Shown: one piece after another, positions 15,564 to 28,178 of the stretch
Layout: the number at the start of each line of letters is the position of its first letter
Position numbering within the stretch: the first letter of the stretch is position 1
Made by a program: the position numbers and the translations under genes
DNA from: Winogradskya humida
Lineage (GTDB): Bacteria; Actinomycetota; Actinomycetes; Mycobacteriales; Micromonosporaceae
Direction of reading: 5' to 3'
Assembly: GCF_016862215.1 (NCBI RefSeq)
Contig: NZ_BOMN01000018.1
Coordinates: forward strand, 62,001-126,000
DNA length: 64,000 nt
The notes under the pieces: generated by a model
Databases searched by the model: none
What the model saw: only the letters and a program-made list of their open reading frames with translations
What the model was told of the DNA's origin: nothing

Positions 15564-16955
15564 GTGGACGTGCTCGACCTGACCCGGCTCCAGTTCGCGG
15601 TCGTGACGATCTACCACTACTTCTTCGTGCCGCTGTCGATCAGCCTCGCCGCCACCGCGGCCGGGCTCCAGCTGACCTGGCTGCGCACGAAGAACGACAA
15701 GTACCGCGACCTGACCAAGTTCGTCGGCAAGCTGCTCATCGTCACGTTCGCCGTGGGCGTGGTGACCGGGCTCGTGCAGGAATTCCAGTTCGGCATGGGC
15801 TGGAGCAACTTCGCCAAGTTCTACGGCGACGTCTTCGGCCCCACGCTGGCGATCGAGGGCATGCTCGCGTTCTTCCTCGAGGCCACGTTCCTCGCGCTGT
15901 GGTACTTCGGCTGGGACCGGCTGCCCCGCAAGGTGCACGCCGCGACCATCGTGATCGTCGCCGTGGGCACCGTACTGTCCGCCTTCATCATCCTGGCCGC
16001 CAACTCGTTCATGCAGCACCCGGTCGCGTACTCGATCGACCCGGTCACCGGCCGCGCCCACCTGGACGACTTCGGCGAGCTGCTGCTCAACAAGGTGAAC
16101 CTGGCGGCGTTCCCGCACACCCTGGCCGGCGCGATCATGGTCGGCGGCTCCCTGCTGCTGTCCATCGGCGTCTGGCGGTTCAGAGCCACGGCAGAGGCCG
16201 GATTCCGTACGCTCGCCCGGCTCGGTGCCTGGCTCACCGTCCTGGGCGGCGCGTTCACCGCGATCACCGGCGACCACCTCGGCAAGGTCATGACCGAGGT
16301 CCAGCCGATGAAGATGGCCGCCGCCGAGGCACTCTACGAGACGACGACGGGCGCACCGTTCTCCGCGTTCGCGCTGGGCAAACTCGACGGCAGCGAGCCG
16401 TACTTCACCGTCGACATCCCGTACCTGCTGTCGATCCTCGCCACCGGCGACCCGCACTCCACCGTGCAGGGCATCAACAACCTGCAGGAGCAGTACACCG
16501 CTCAGTACGGCCCCGGCAGCTACATCCCGATGATCCCGGTCGCGTTCTGGGCGTTCCGCCTGATGATCGGCATCGGCATGGCGGCCATGGTGATCGCCGC
16601 GTACTACCTCTGGTCGACACGCAAGGGCCGCGAGCCGGAACGCTGGCACGACCGGCAGCTGATCCGCTTCCTGCCGCTGATCCCGCTGCTGCCGGCCGCG
16701 GCCAACACGGTCGGCTGGATCTTCACCGAGACCGCCCGCCAGCCCTGGATCGCGTTCGGCATCTCCAAGGTCGCCGACGGCATCTCCCCCGGCCTGACCC
16801 GCGCGGAGGTGATCGCGTCGCTGATCGGGTTCGCGCTCATCTACGGCATCGTCGCCGTCGTCTGGTACCGCCTGGTCCGCCACCTCTCCCGGCAGCCCCT
16901 CGCCCCATCGAAAGATGAACCCGCGCCGGTTGCCGACGAAGCTCCCGTCTACTAA
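15564..16955 (+). CDS. cydA: Cytochrome bd oxidase subunit I
   Basis: 463 aa membrane protein with about nine helices. The N-terminus carries the conserved haem-ligand His (VVTIYHYFFVPLS, His18), followed by the QEFQFGMGWS and LEATFLALWYF blocks with the Glu residues near haem d, the EVQPMKMAAAE motif, and GWIFTETARQPW near the C-terminus (the GRQPW-type quinol site). The short Q-loop form is present, as in most Gram-positive enzymes. It oxidises quinol and reduces oxygen to water at low oxygen or under respiratory stress. GTG 15564 has GAGGGGG upstream. First gene of a cydA-cydB-cydDC operon controlled by BlaI-type operators. Confidence 0.96.
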   Translation: MDVLDLTRLQFAVVTIYHYFFVPLSISLAATAAGLQLTWLRTKNDKYRDLTKFVGKLLIVTFAVGVVTGLVQEFQFGMGWSNFAKFYGDVFGPTLAIEGMLAFFLEATFLALWYFGWDRLPRKVHAATIVIVAVGTVLSAFIILAANSFMQHPVAYSIDPVTGRAHLDDFGELLLNKVNLAAFPHTLAGAIMVGGSLLLSIGVWRFRATAEAGFRTLARLGAWLTVLGGAFTAITGDHLGKVMTEVQPMKMAAAEALYETTTGAPFSAFALGKLDGSEPYFTVDIPYLLSILATGDPHSTVQGINNLQEQYTAQYGPGSYIPMIPVAFWAFRLMIGIGMAAMVIAAYYLWSTRKGREPERWHDRQLIRFLPLIPLLPAAANTVGWIFTETARQPWIAFGISKVADGISPGLTRAEVIASLIGFALIYGIVAVVWYRLVRHLSRQPLAPSKDEPAPVADEAPVY

Positions 16956-16966
16956 GGACACCCACG

Positions 16967-17943
16967 ATGATCACACTCTGGTTCTCGCTGCTCGTCCTCT
17001 GCTGGATGCTGTTCTTCGTCCTCGAGGGCTTCGACTTCGGCGTCGGCATCCTCGGCCCCGCCCTCGGCCGCGACGACCACGAACGCGGCGCCATCGTGCG
17101 GACGGTCGGCCCGTTCTGGGACGGCAACGAGGTCTGGCTGGTCGCCGCGATCGGCGTCACGTTCGCCGCGTTCCCCGACTGGTACGCCGCCCTGCTCTCG
17201 GCCCTCTACCTGCCGATGGTCGCCATCCTGCTGCTGCTCGCGATCCGCGGCGTCGCCCTGGAGTTCCGCGGCAAGGGCGACGGCCCCCGCTGGCGGCAGC
17301 TCTGCGACGCGGCCCTGACGACCAGCTCGGCCGGGATCGTCCTGCTCTGGGGCGCGATCCTCGGCGTCCTCACCCACGGCCTCGCGGTCGGCCCCGACGG
17401 CCAGGTCACCGGCACCGGTCTGAGCCGCAGCCTCGGCCCCCTCGCCTCCTGGCCCGCCCTGGCAGGTGCGATCCTCGCGCTGTTCGCGGCCCTCCTGCTC
17501 GGCGCGGCCTTCCTGTCACTACGCACCACCGGACCCGTCCATGTACGCGCACAGCGCGCCACCCTCGCGATAGCGTCCACCGGCACGGCGGTGCTGGCCG
17601 TACTCGGCATCGTCACCGGCTCCTGGCTCCTGCTGGCCGCCGCCGCCCTGTCGCTGATCATCACGCTGATCGCCCGCACGGGCCGCGAAATGCTCGCTTT
17701 CGCGGGCACAGCAACCGGGGTCGCCGGGGCAGTGGTCGCGGTCTTCACCCACCACGGCGACGTCGTCCTGCGCAGCACGCTGAACCCGGCGTGGTCCCTG
17801 ACGATGACGGGAGCGGCGGCCACCGGCTCCGCCCTGAAACTCATCACGGTCGTGGGCGTCGTCGTGCTCCCCGGCGTACTCGTGTACCAGGCGTTCTCCT
17901 ACTGGGTGTTCCGCAAGCGGGTGTCCAGCGAACGGGTCCCCTC

Positions 17944-17947
<4 letters not shown>
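16967..17947 (+). CDS. cydB: Cytochrome bd oxidase subunit II
   Basis: 326 aa, eight or nine membrane helices. The opening WFSLLVLCWMLFFVLEGFDF with GVGIL is the CydB signature, and GPFWDGNEVWLVAAIG is the second conserved block. The subunit has no haem of its own and stabilises CydA. It begins 11 bp after cydA; its TGA overlaps the ATG of the cydDC gene (ATGA), so all three genes form one translation-coupled operon. Confidence 0.96.
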
Positions 17948-21460
<3,513 letters not shown>

Positions 21461-21471
<11 letters not shown>

Positions 21472-22069
21472 CCGTCTTCAGGCCGAGGGCAGCCTCGCGG
21501 ATGGCGGTGTGACACTCGGGCATGCCGGTGAAGTGGATCGCGCGCAGGCCGACGGCCTTCGCCGCTTCGATGTTGTCCAGGCGGTCGTCCACGAAGATGA
21601 CGTCGGCCGGTTCCGCGCCGAGGACGGCGACCGCGTGGGTGTAGATGGCCGGGTCCGGTTTGATCATTTCCAGGTCCGCGCTGTAGAGGCGGTGGGCGAA
21701 CGGCTTCAGGGCGGCGTGCCGGTCCAGCTCCCTGGCCAGCTCACGCGGCGCGTTCGACAACAACGAGACGGGTACGCCCGCCGCGTGCACGTCGTCGAGC
21801 ATGCTCATCGTGTCCTGGTTCAGGTGCAGCCAGCTGGAGACGTCGCGCTCCACGAGGTGGCAGAGGCGCTGGCCGCCCGGTGGGGTGCCGAGCACGTCCG
21901 TCCAGTAGGCGAGGGCGCTCAGGCCGCGGTCGTACTCGGGGCGGCTCTCCCAGTAGCGCTCGATGAACTCGGGCATCGGGATGCCCGCGGCCAGCGCCAT
22001 CGACATCAGGTCGGATCGGGACTGGTCGGCGCTGATCACGTTGCCGAAGTCCATCAGGAGATGTGTCAT
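21461..22069 (-). CDS. HAD-superfamily hydrolase
   Basis: 202 aa, HAD subfamily IA size. Motif I is LLMDFGNVIS (the second acidic residue is replaced by Asn, as in the YihX-like DFGNV group), motif II LLSNAPREL, motif III Lys in LEMIKPDP, motif IV IFVDDRLDN. Probably a small-molecule phosphatase. The 3' end overlaps the end of cydDC by 11 bp, tail to tail. Its ATG overlaps the TGA of the GGDEF-EAL gene (ATGA), making it the last gene of a three-gene coupled operon. Confidence 0.88.
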
Positions 22070-24327
22070 GCGCCCTGCCTCGCGATCGTGGTCGTGGTCG
22101 TGGTGGGGGTGGCGGTCATGGCGGTGAGCAGGTCCGCGGCGGGCAGCGGCCTGGCGTACAGATATCCCTGCCCGCGGGTGCAGCCGAGTGACCGCAGCTC
22201 GAGGGCCTGGTCGGGGGTTTCGATGCCCTCGGCGATCGTGGTCAGGTGGAGGACCTGGGCGAGGCGGATGACGGCTTCGGCGATGGCGCGGCCCTCGGGC
22301 GTACCGTTCAGCTCCGCCACGAAGGCCCGGTCGATCTTGAGGATGTCGACGGGGAGGCGGGTGAGGTACTGCAGGGACGAGTAGCCCGTACCGAAATCGT
22401 CGATCGCGACCCGGATGCCGTGCTCCCGCAGCGCTTGCAACGTCGGGGCGTGGGTGGCGTCGACCAGCGCGGACTCGGTGATCTCCAGGACCACGTGCGA
22501 CGGCGCGGTCGCGGTGCGGTGCAGGACGGCTAGGACGTCATGGACCAGGGTGGGGTCCTGCAGCTGCCGCGGCGACAGGTTCACGGACATATAACTGCCG
22601 GGGGGCCGTACGGTTAGGGCCTCCTCCAGAACCCACAGCCCCATCCGGGTGATCATTGCCGTGCGTTCAGCCAGCGGGATGAACCGCACCGGGCTGATCG
22701 GGCCGCGGGTGGGGTGTTCCCAGCGCAGCAGCGCCTCCGCCCCGACCGCCCTGCCGGTGCTCATGTCGACGATCGGCTGATACACGACGTGCAGCTCGCC
22801 GCGGTCGAGGGCGTGCTGGAGGTCCTCGGCGAGGGCGGCGTCCTCGGCGCGGCGGTCGGTCATCGCGGGGTCGTAGGTCGTCCAGCTGTGGGTTCCGGCG
22901 CGTTTGGCGTGGTACATGGCCAGGTCCGCGCGGCGCATCAGGTCCTTGACCGTGTCCTGCTCGCCGATCGCGTAGGTCAGGCCGATCGACGCACGGATCG
23001 GCACGACGTCGTCGTCGAGCGGCACCGACGGCGTGAGCAGCAGGCGCTCGGCGATCGAGTGGGCGTCGTCGGTGGCGCCGGGGAGCCAGATGGCGAATTC
23101 GTCGCCGCCGATGCGGGCGCAGGTGTCGGTGTGGCGTACGGATGCTCGCAGGTGGTGGGCGAAGGTGGTGAGCATGTGGTCGCCGGCGGGGTGGCCGTAG
23201 GCGTCGTTGACGAGTTTGAAGCCGTCGAGGTCGATGAGCATGAGGGTGCCGTGTTCGTGGCGGCGCAGGCTGCGGGTGATGGCGTTGTCGAGGCCGGTGC
23301 GGTTGGCGAGGCCGGTGAGGACGTCGGAGACGATCAGGTCGCGGCTGTCGCGCAACGAGATCACCTGGCGGAACAGGACGGCCGCGGTCATCACGATCAG
23401 CCCCGGCACGAGTCCGCCCCAGGGCAGCAGGTCGTTCTCGCGTACGGTCACGGCCAGCAGCAACGTGCCGCCCACCGCGACCGCAGCGATCGGCAGGTGC
23501 AGTGACCACGCCGGGATCCGGGCCGACGCGGCGGCGGGCTTGGGCGCCACGGCGTCGAACCGCAGCGCCGCCACCGTCATCAGCAGCGACCCCATGACGA
23601 GGAAAGCGGTCGCGACCGGCGAGTTCGTGTCACCGCCGTGCGCGTAGAGACCCCACCAGAGTGCGTCGCCGCCGAGATAACACGTGATGCCGGTGACGAA
23701 GAACGTGAGCGGGCTCGACACGCTCGAGATCGTCCCGCGCAGCAGCACGACACTCACCGCCACCATGAGCAGCAGGTCACCGATGGGATAACCGATCAGG
23801 CCGATCCACTCCGTGGACGGTGTCCTGCCGTGGACCGTCGGAACGATCAGGAAGTACCAGACGACCATGAAGCCCGCGCCCAGCACGGTGACAGCCTCCG
23901 CCGCGAACGCCAGCCGCTGCCGCCCCGCCATCCGCCGCGCCGGAGCGAACATCAGGCCCGCAGCGAGCAGGACGAACATCACGAGCCGCCCGAGCGTGGA
24001 GGCCCACCAGAAACCCTGGCCCCCGCTCACCGTCCAGCACATCAGCATCAGGCCGACTACCAGCGAGCACAGCCGGCCACCCGCCACGATCTGCCACGCC
24101 GATACCTCACCCCGGCGTCCCGCACGAACACTCGCCACAACCCCGAGAGCATCAAGGGCCAGGACCGACACCCCCAGCACGTACGGCCGGACCGCCGCGT
24201 TCGCCAGGGACAGGACCACGGCGGCGGCGACAACCACGATCAACACCCAGGACGCGCGTGTACGCCACTCTCGTCCACCCATGCCCATGCCACTTGTGAT
24301 CGGCCGGGAGCACCGGAAACTGAACAT
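22066..24327 (-). CDS. Membrane-bound GGDEF-EAL bifunctional c-di-GMP protein
   Basis: 753 aa. About ten hydrophobic segments fill residues ~15-310. A GGDEF domain follows with intact motif ARIGGDEFAIW (about 405) and an EAL domain with GAEALLRWEHP (about 530), VNLSPRQLQ, LEITESAL, DDFGTGYSS and LKIDRAFV, i.e. the metal- and substrate-binding residues of active phosphodiesterases are all present. It may make or degrade cyclic di-GMP depending on membrane input. ATG 24327 overlaps the TGA of the topoisomerase gene (TGATG), supporting this start; ATGs at 24288 and 24282 are alternatives. Next gene (HAD) overlaps its stop. Confidence 0.9.
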   Translation of the reverse strand: MFSFRCSRPITSGMGMGGREWRTRASWVLIVVVAAAVVLSLANAAVRPYVLGVSVLALDALGVVASVRAGRRGEVSAWQIVAGGRLCSLVVGLMLMCWTVSGGQGFWWASTLGRLVMFVLLAAGLMFAPARRMAGRQRLAFAAEAVTVLGAGFMVVWYFLIVPTVHGRTPSTEWIGLIGYPIGDLLLMVAVSVVLLRGTISSVSSPLTFFVTGITCYLGGDALWWGLYAHGGDTNSPVATAFLVMGSLLMTVAALRFDAVAPKPAAASARIPAWSLHLPIAAVAVGGTLLLAVTVRENDLLPWGGLVPGLIVMTAAVLFRQVISLRDSRDLIVSDVLTGLANRTGLDNAITRSLRRHEHGTLMLIDLDGFKLVNDAYGHPAGDHMLTTFAHHLRASVRHTDTCARIGGDEFAIWLPGATDDAHSIAERLLLTPSVPLDDDVVPIRASIGLTYAIGEQDTVKDLMRRADLAMYHAKRAGTHSWTTYDPAMTDRRAEDAALAEDLQHALDRGELHVVYQPIVDMSTGRAVGAEALLRWEHPTRGPISPVRFIPLAERTAMITRMGLWVLEEALTVRPPGSYMSVNLSPRQLQDPTLVHDVLAVLHRTATAPSHVVLEITESALVDATHAPTLQALREHGIRVAIDDFGTGYSSLQYLTRLPVDILKIDRAFVAELNGTPEGRAIAEAVIRLAQVLHLTTIAEGIETPDQALELRSLGCTRGQGYLYARPLPAADLLTAMTATPTTTTTTIARQGA

Positions 24328-25295
24328 CACCCGGTGAGCAGGTTCAGGACCGCCTTCTCCGTGGGTGGGTCGACGGTCTCGCCGCGCTCGTACGCGTCCA
24401 GCACGCGCGGATCGACATACGCGCTGCGTGCCACGGCCGGGGTGTTGCCCAGGAGCTCCGCGACCTCTTTCATCGCGTGCGACACGGCGCGTTTCCGGCC
24501 GGTCCTCGTTTCCTGTACGCCTGCCGCGGCGAGCTCCGCCGCCGCCTTGACCGTCCCGTGCCAGGTCCGGAAGTCCTTGGCACTCATCTGCTCACCGCTG
24601 ATCTCGCGCAGGTACCCGTTGATCTCGTCGGCGTGCACCTCGTGCCACCGGCGTGCGGAGGGGTCCCAGTAGGCGAACAGCCGGGTTGCCTCTCTGCGCC
24701 GGCTCCGGAGGTCGCGCAGGACGCGGCGGACGTCCTCGTCATCGACCGGGAGCGCGTGCGACTTACCGGACTTGCCGACGAAGTCCAGCGTCACCCGGCC
24801 GGCGTGGGTATGCACGCGGTCGGGCCGCAGCGTCGAGAGGCCGTAGGTGGGGTCCTCGTCACGCTGGGCGTACTGATCACTGCCGACCCGGAACATGCCC
24901 ATGTCGAGCAGCCGGACGACCGCGGCGAGCACCCGGGCCCGGGAGAGGCCACGGCCGGTCAGGTCCGCGCACAACCGCTTGCGCAGCGCGGGCAGCCGGG
25001 AACCGACCTCGACGGCGTGGTCGAACTTCTTGCCGTCACGGTCGGCACGCCACTGCGGGTGGTAGACGTACTGTTTACGCCCGGCGGCGTCCTGACCGGT
25101 GGCCTGGATGTGGCCGCGGTCGTCGGGGCTGATCCAGACGCCGGTCCAGGCCGGTGGGATGACCAGCGCCTTGATACGGACGATCGTGGCGGCGTCTGTG
25201 AGTGCGTTTCCGTCGCTGTCGAGGTAGCTGAAGCCGGTGCCGCGCCGCTTCCGGGCGTACCCGGCCTTGGTGAGATCGCTACGCCGAAGCCGCAT
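24327..25295 (-). CDS. DNA topoisomerase IB (eukaryotic/poxvirus type)
   Basis: 322 aa. N-terminal domain with GTGFSYLD and IPPAWTGVWI; catalytic domain with RVGSDQYA, TYGLSTL, FVGKSGK, the DFRTWHGT block and the nucleophile Tyr in RSAYVDPRV (about residue 292). These are hallmarks of bacterial type IB topoisomerases related to vaccinia topoisomerase, which relax DNA through a 3'-phosphotyrosine link. ATG 25295 has GAGGAG eight bases upstream; the longer open frame beyond is antisense to the acyltransferase and rejected. First gene of an operon with GGDEF-EAL and HAD genes, divergent from an acyltransferase. Confidence 0.93.
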   Translation of the reverse strand: MRLRRSDLTKAGYARKRRGTGFSYLDSDGNALTDAATIVRIKALVIPPAWTGVWISPDDRGHIQATGQDAAGRKQYVYHPQWRADRDGKKFDHAVEVGSRLPALRKRLCADLTGRGLSRARVLAAVVRLLDMGMFRVGSDQYAQRDEDPTYGLSTLRPDRVHTHAGRVTLDFVGKSGKSHALPVDDEDVRRVLRDLRSRRREATRLFAYWDPSARRWHEVHADEINGYLREISGEQMSAKDFRTWHGTVKAAAELAAAGVQETRTGRKRAVSHAMKEVAELLGNTPAVARSAYVDPRVLDAYERGETVDPPTEKAVLNLLTG

Positions 25296-25370
25296 GGTGC
25301 CGCACTCCTCTTTTCGGGGCCCGGGGGATGCCCCGCCGCGACGCGGGCAAACGCGCAATATCCTTCGTCG

Positions 25371-26576
25371 ATGCGACAGCGGCTGGCCTGGCTCGACGGG
25401 TTGCGGGCGGTCGCCGTCCTGCTCGTGCTGTACGCGCACCTCAGCCGCTACCTGTTCCGCGGCGCCCGGGAGTTCTCCAGCGAGTGGCTGAACGCCGGCA
25501 CCGCCGGGGTGATGCTGTTCTTCCTGGTCAGCGGCTACATCATCCCGGCCTCGCTGGAACGGCACGGGGATCTGCGGCGGTTCTGGGCGAGCCGGCTGCG
25601 CCGGTTGATGCCGCTCTACGCGGTGGTCAGCGCCGCCGTTGTCAGCCTGGGTATCGCCGGTGTGGTGCCGCTGGATCCGTTCCTGGTCGATCACCCGGCG
25701 ACCGCGGTGGCTGCGCACGCCGGCATGGTGCCGTTCCTGCTCGGCGTCCCGCTGGTGACGCCGGTGTTCTGGACGCTCACGTTCGAGATGGTGTTCTACC
25801 TGCTGGTCACCGCGTTGTTCGCCCTGCGCATCCCGCGCGCGGACGCCGTACTCTCCGTCGTGCTCGCCGCTGGTGGCGTCGCGACCGCGCCGCTCATCCC
25901 TCAGCTGGTCCCGGGGAGCTCTCCCGTCACCGCGGGTGTGATCGTGCTGCTGGGGGCCGGCCTGTTCGCGGTCACCAGCCGCCGGCGGCGCGCGGTCGTG
26001 ATCGGCGGGCTGCTGCTGGGCGGACTCGCCGGCACGCTGCTCGTGGTGAACATGGATCCCGCGCACTCCTGGGACGGGCTGCTCATCCTGGCCGTGATGT
26101 TCACCGGGACGACCGTCTACCGCGCGGACCACGGGCAGACCGGCTGGTGGCCGGTCATCGTCACGGGCACGGTCGTGGCCGCGGCGCTGCTCGCCAACTG
26201 GTTCGCGGAGCTCACGTCGCTGCACGCCCTGACCCCGCGGTACATGACGCGGTCCGTCATCACCCTGCTCGTCTTCGCGGGATCCTTCGCCCTCGGCATG
26301 GCAACCCGCCACCTGCGAACCCCGCGCTGGCTGGCCCACGCCGGAGTGATCAGCTACTCCGTCTACCTCGTGCACTACGTCCTGATCCAGCTCCTCGCGC
26401 CCGCCCTCCCCCGCAACCTCCCCGTGCCTGCGCAGGCGCTCGCCGTGGTGGCGTACCTGACGCTGCTGTCCGGCATCTGCGAACTGACCTACCGGTTTGT
26501 CGAACTGCCCGGCCAGCGACTCGGCCGGCGCCGGGCTCCCGCTCCCGCCGATGACCGGCACGGCCTGGCAGGATAG
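25371..26576 (+). CDS. Acyltransferase 3 family membrane protein
   Basis: 401 aa with about ten membrane helices. The opening LAWLDGLRAVAVLLVLYAHL is the acyltransferase-3 (OafA/NodX) signature, including the active-site His, followed by GVMLFFLVSGYII and FWASRLRRLMPLY, the conserved Arg-rich loop. Such enzymes O-acylate sugars or antibiotics at the membrane. ATG 25371 starts the domain; the long frame upstream is antisense to the topoisomerase gene. The 4-bp gap to the VOC gene suggests a two-gene unit. Confidence 0.9.
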   Translation: MRQRLAWLDGLRAVAVLLVLYAHLSRYLFRGAREFSSEWLNAGTAGVMLFFLVSGYIIPASLERHGDLRRFWASRLRRLMPLYAVVSAAVVSLGIAGVVPLDPFLVDHPATAVAAHAGMVPFLLGVPLVTPVFWTLTFEMVFYLLVTALFALRIPRADAVLSVVLAAGGVATAPLIPQLVPGSSPVTAGVIVLLGAGLFAVTSRRRRAVVIGGLLLGGLAGTLLVVNMDPAHSWDGLLILAVMFTGTTVYRADHGQTGWWPVIVTGTVVAAALLANWFAELTSLHALTPRYMTRSVITLLVFAGSFALGMATRHLRTPRWLAHAGVISYSVYLVHYVLIQLLAPALPRNLPVPAQALAVVAYLTLLSGICELTYRFVELPGQRLGRRRAPAPADDRHGLAG

Positions 26577-26580
26577 CGAC

Positions 26581-26934
26581 ATGGAACGTGTACTCGGCAT
26601 CGGCGGATACTTCCTGCGAGCCGCCGACCCGGAGGCCCTGAACGCCTGGTATCGCGATTGTCTCGGCCTCGACGCCGACGAGAACGGCACGTGGCAGCAG
26701 GAGGCCGGCCCGACGGTGTTCGCGCCCTTCCCGTCCGACAGCGACTACTTCGGATCCCGGACCCAGCAGACCATGCTCAACTTCCGGGTCCGCGATCTCG
26801 ACGCGATGCTCACCCAACTGCGCGACAAGGGCGCAAACGTCGCGGCGGAGACGCAGGACATGGACGGCGTCGGCCGATTCGGCTGGGTCACCGACCCCGA
26901 AGGCAACCGCATCGAACTGTGGCAGCCCGCCTGA
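26581..26934 (+). CDS. VOC-superfamily (glyoxalase/bleomycin-resistance fold) protein
   Basis: 117 aa, one beta-alpha-beta-beta-beta pair. The pattern GYFLRAADPEALNAWYRDCLG at the start (YFLRAADPEALNAWY), NFRVRDLDAML in the middle and WVTDPEGNRIELWQP at the end matches the glyoxalase/extradiol dioxygenase fold, with a Glu metal ligand in IELW. Substrate unknown. ATG 26581 lies 4 bp after the acyltransferase stop. Confidence 0.88.
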   Translation: MERVLGIGGYFLRAADPEALNAWYRDCLGLDADENGTWQQEAGPTVFAPFPSDSDYFGSRTQQTMLNFRVRDLDAMLTQLRDKGANVAAETQDMDGVGRFGWVTDPEGNRIELWQPA

Positions 26935-26938
26935 CCGC

Positions 26939-27586
26939 TCACGCCAGGAATGGCGAAAAATGATCGGCGACCATTTCCGCTATCGCTTCGGCGCCCCGGC
27001 TGCCATCCACTTCAATGATGCGTACGCCTGACCGCCGCGCATTCTCCGTCACGTCCTCGATGATAAGGCCGTCGCGCGCGATACGGTTACGCTTCGCTTT
27101 CACCGGGTCGCTCACCTGCGCGTTGAAGGTGCCCGCACGCGGGAGAACGGCGAGCTGATGCCGCCGGAATTCCTCGGTCGGCACCAGAACGATCATCTGC
27201 CGCGGAGAGCCGGCAACCGGCACCACCAGCTCCGGGCGCAGCCCCCACCCGTCCACGATGATCGGGCGCGGCGTGACCAGGGCGCGCAGATCGTCCAGGA
27301 CCCACTCGAAGCGTTCCGGGAAACCCGCAAGGACAGCGGCAGCCATTTCCGCGGGGCTCGGGGTGATCCAGACATCATCCGGATGCGGGCTTCCGACGGG
27401 TTCACCCCGGCGCAGGCGTGCGGCAATCCGGCGATCCTCATGGCCGCGCGCATCGTGGTAGTCGTAATGGTAATGGGTAACGCCGTACCGTTCCGCGAGA
27501 ATTCCGCCGACCGTGGTTTTACCGGCCCACTGACCCCCGCCGATCCACAGCGCATTCCTGATGGTGCTGACCGGATCCCATTGCAT
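26939..27586 (-). CDS. P-loop kinase-like protein
   Basis: 215 aa from ATG 27586. A Walker A loop GGGQWAGKTT (residues 16-25) opens the protein, followed by HYDYHDARGHEDR, a His/Asp-rich loop, and IIVDGWGLRPELV as the strand following the phosphate loop region. The layout matches small nucleotide/small-molecule kinases of the AAA_33/zeta-like type, but the substrate is unknown. A TTG at 27622 would add 12 residues. GC content is lower than in neighbours, and the gene lies next to two gene relics, which suggests acquired DNA. It is convergent with the VOC gene, 4 bp apart. Confidence 0.7.
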   Translation of the reverse strand: MQWDPVSTIRNALWIGGGQWAGKTTVGGILAERYGVTHYHYDYHDARGHEDRRIAARLRRGEPVGSPHPDDVWITPSPAEMAAAVLAGFPERFEWVLDDLRALVTPRPIIVDGWGLRPELVVPVAGSPRQMIVLVPTEEFRRHQLAVLPRAGTFNAQVSDPVKAKRNRIARDGLIIEDVTENARRSGVRIIEVDGSRGAEAIAEMVADHFSPFLA

Positions 27587-27648
27587 GATGACCAGCGTGA
27601 TATCGGCGTACCCTATTATCAAGTCTTGTTCTTGTGCCCTGAAAATGA

Positions 27649-27835
27649 TTATCTATCCATAGGGGCCGCACGGACCCGGTTGCGGTAGCGCAGCGGGGAC
27701 TCGCCGACCTCGCGTTTGAACGCCGTGCTGAAGGCGCTCTCCGATGCGCATCCCCGATCTGCCGCGAGCGACCCCACCCCGCACGTCCCCGCCGCGCAGC
27801 GCACGCTGCGCGAGCAGCACGCGCAGCCGACCCGG
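27649..27835 (-). pseudogene. AraC-family regulator relic, C-terminal DNA-binding end
   Basis: The minus strand encodes SESAFSTAFKREVGESPLRY, the unmistakable second helix-turn-helix of AraC regulators, ending RNRVRAA before a stop. The upstream half shifts between frames and reads into unrelated DNA, and there is no sensor domain. Broken gene. Confidence 0.7.
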
Positions 27836-28174
27836 TGGCAGCTGCGCCTGCCCGAGGTACGCCCGGGGATCTCGGTGGCCTCGAATCTGGCGCACATGGA
27901 GCAGGGCACGTTAAGCATGGACCAGCTGCGGGCCATGGGCCTGATCGACGAGAACAAGACCCCGCAGCAGGCCGCCGCGACGATCGTGTTCGGCGCGGCC
28001 AGCCCGCTGCTCGACGGGATCGGCGGGGTCTACCTGAAGACAGCGACGTCGCACCCCTGGACCCCACCCCCTGGGGAAGCACCCCCGTGGGTGAGAAGCC
28101 GATCATCTCCTCCGACGCCGCCCCGCACGCCCTCGACCCAGCGACTCTGGGAGCTGAGCGTCGCAATGCTCTGA
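27836..28174 (+). pseudogene. SDR oxidoreductase relic, C-terminal end with frameshifts
   Basis: The segment QQAAATIVFGAASPLLDGIG plus GVYLK is the C-terminal part of large plant-type SDRs (GVGGVYLE..DVAP). The frame then moves to DSDVAPLDPTPW and SSDAAPHALDP in another phase and returns to TQRLWELSVAML at the end, so at least two frameshifts are needed to restore it. The N-terminal cofactor domain is missing. It abuts the AraC relic head to head, consistent with a former AraC-SDR divergent pair whose middle was deleted. Confidence 0.7.
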
Positions 28175-28178
28175 GCGA

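Noticed and set aside
15489-16961. Minus-strand extension of the BlaI frame to 610 codons
   Set aside because: It lies antisense to cydA; the extra residues are low-complexity and BlaI begins exactly at ATG 15488.
25296-26690. Minus-strand extension of the topoisomerase frame to 787 codons
   Set aside because: Antisense to the acyltransferase gene; the ribosome site and domain start at 25295 decide the start.
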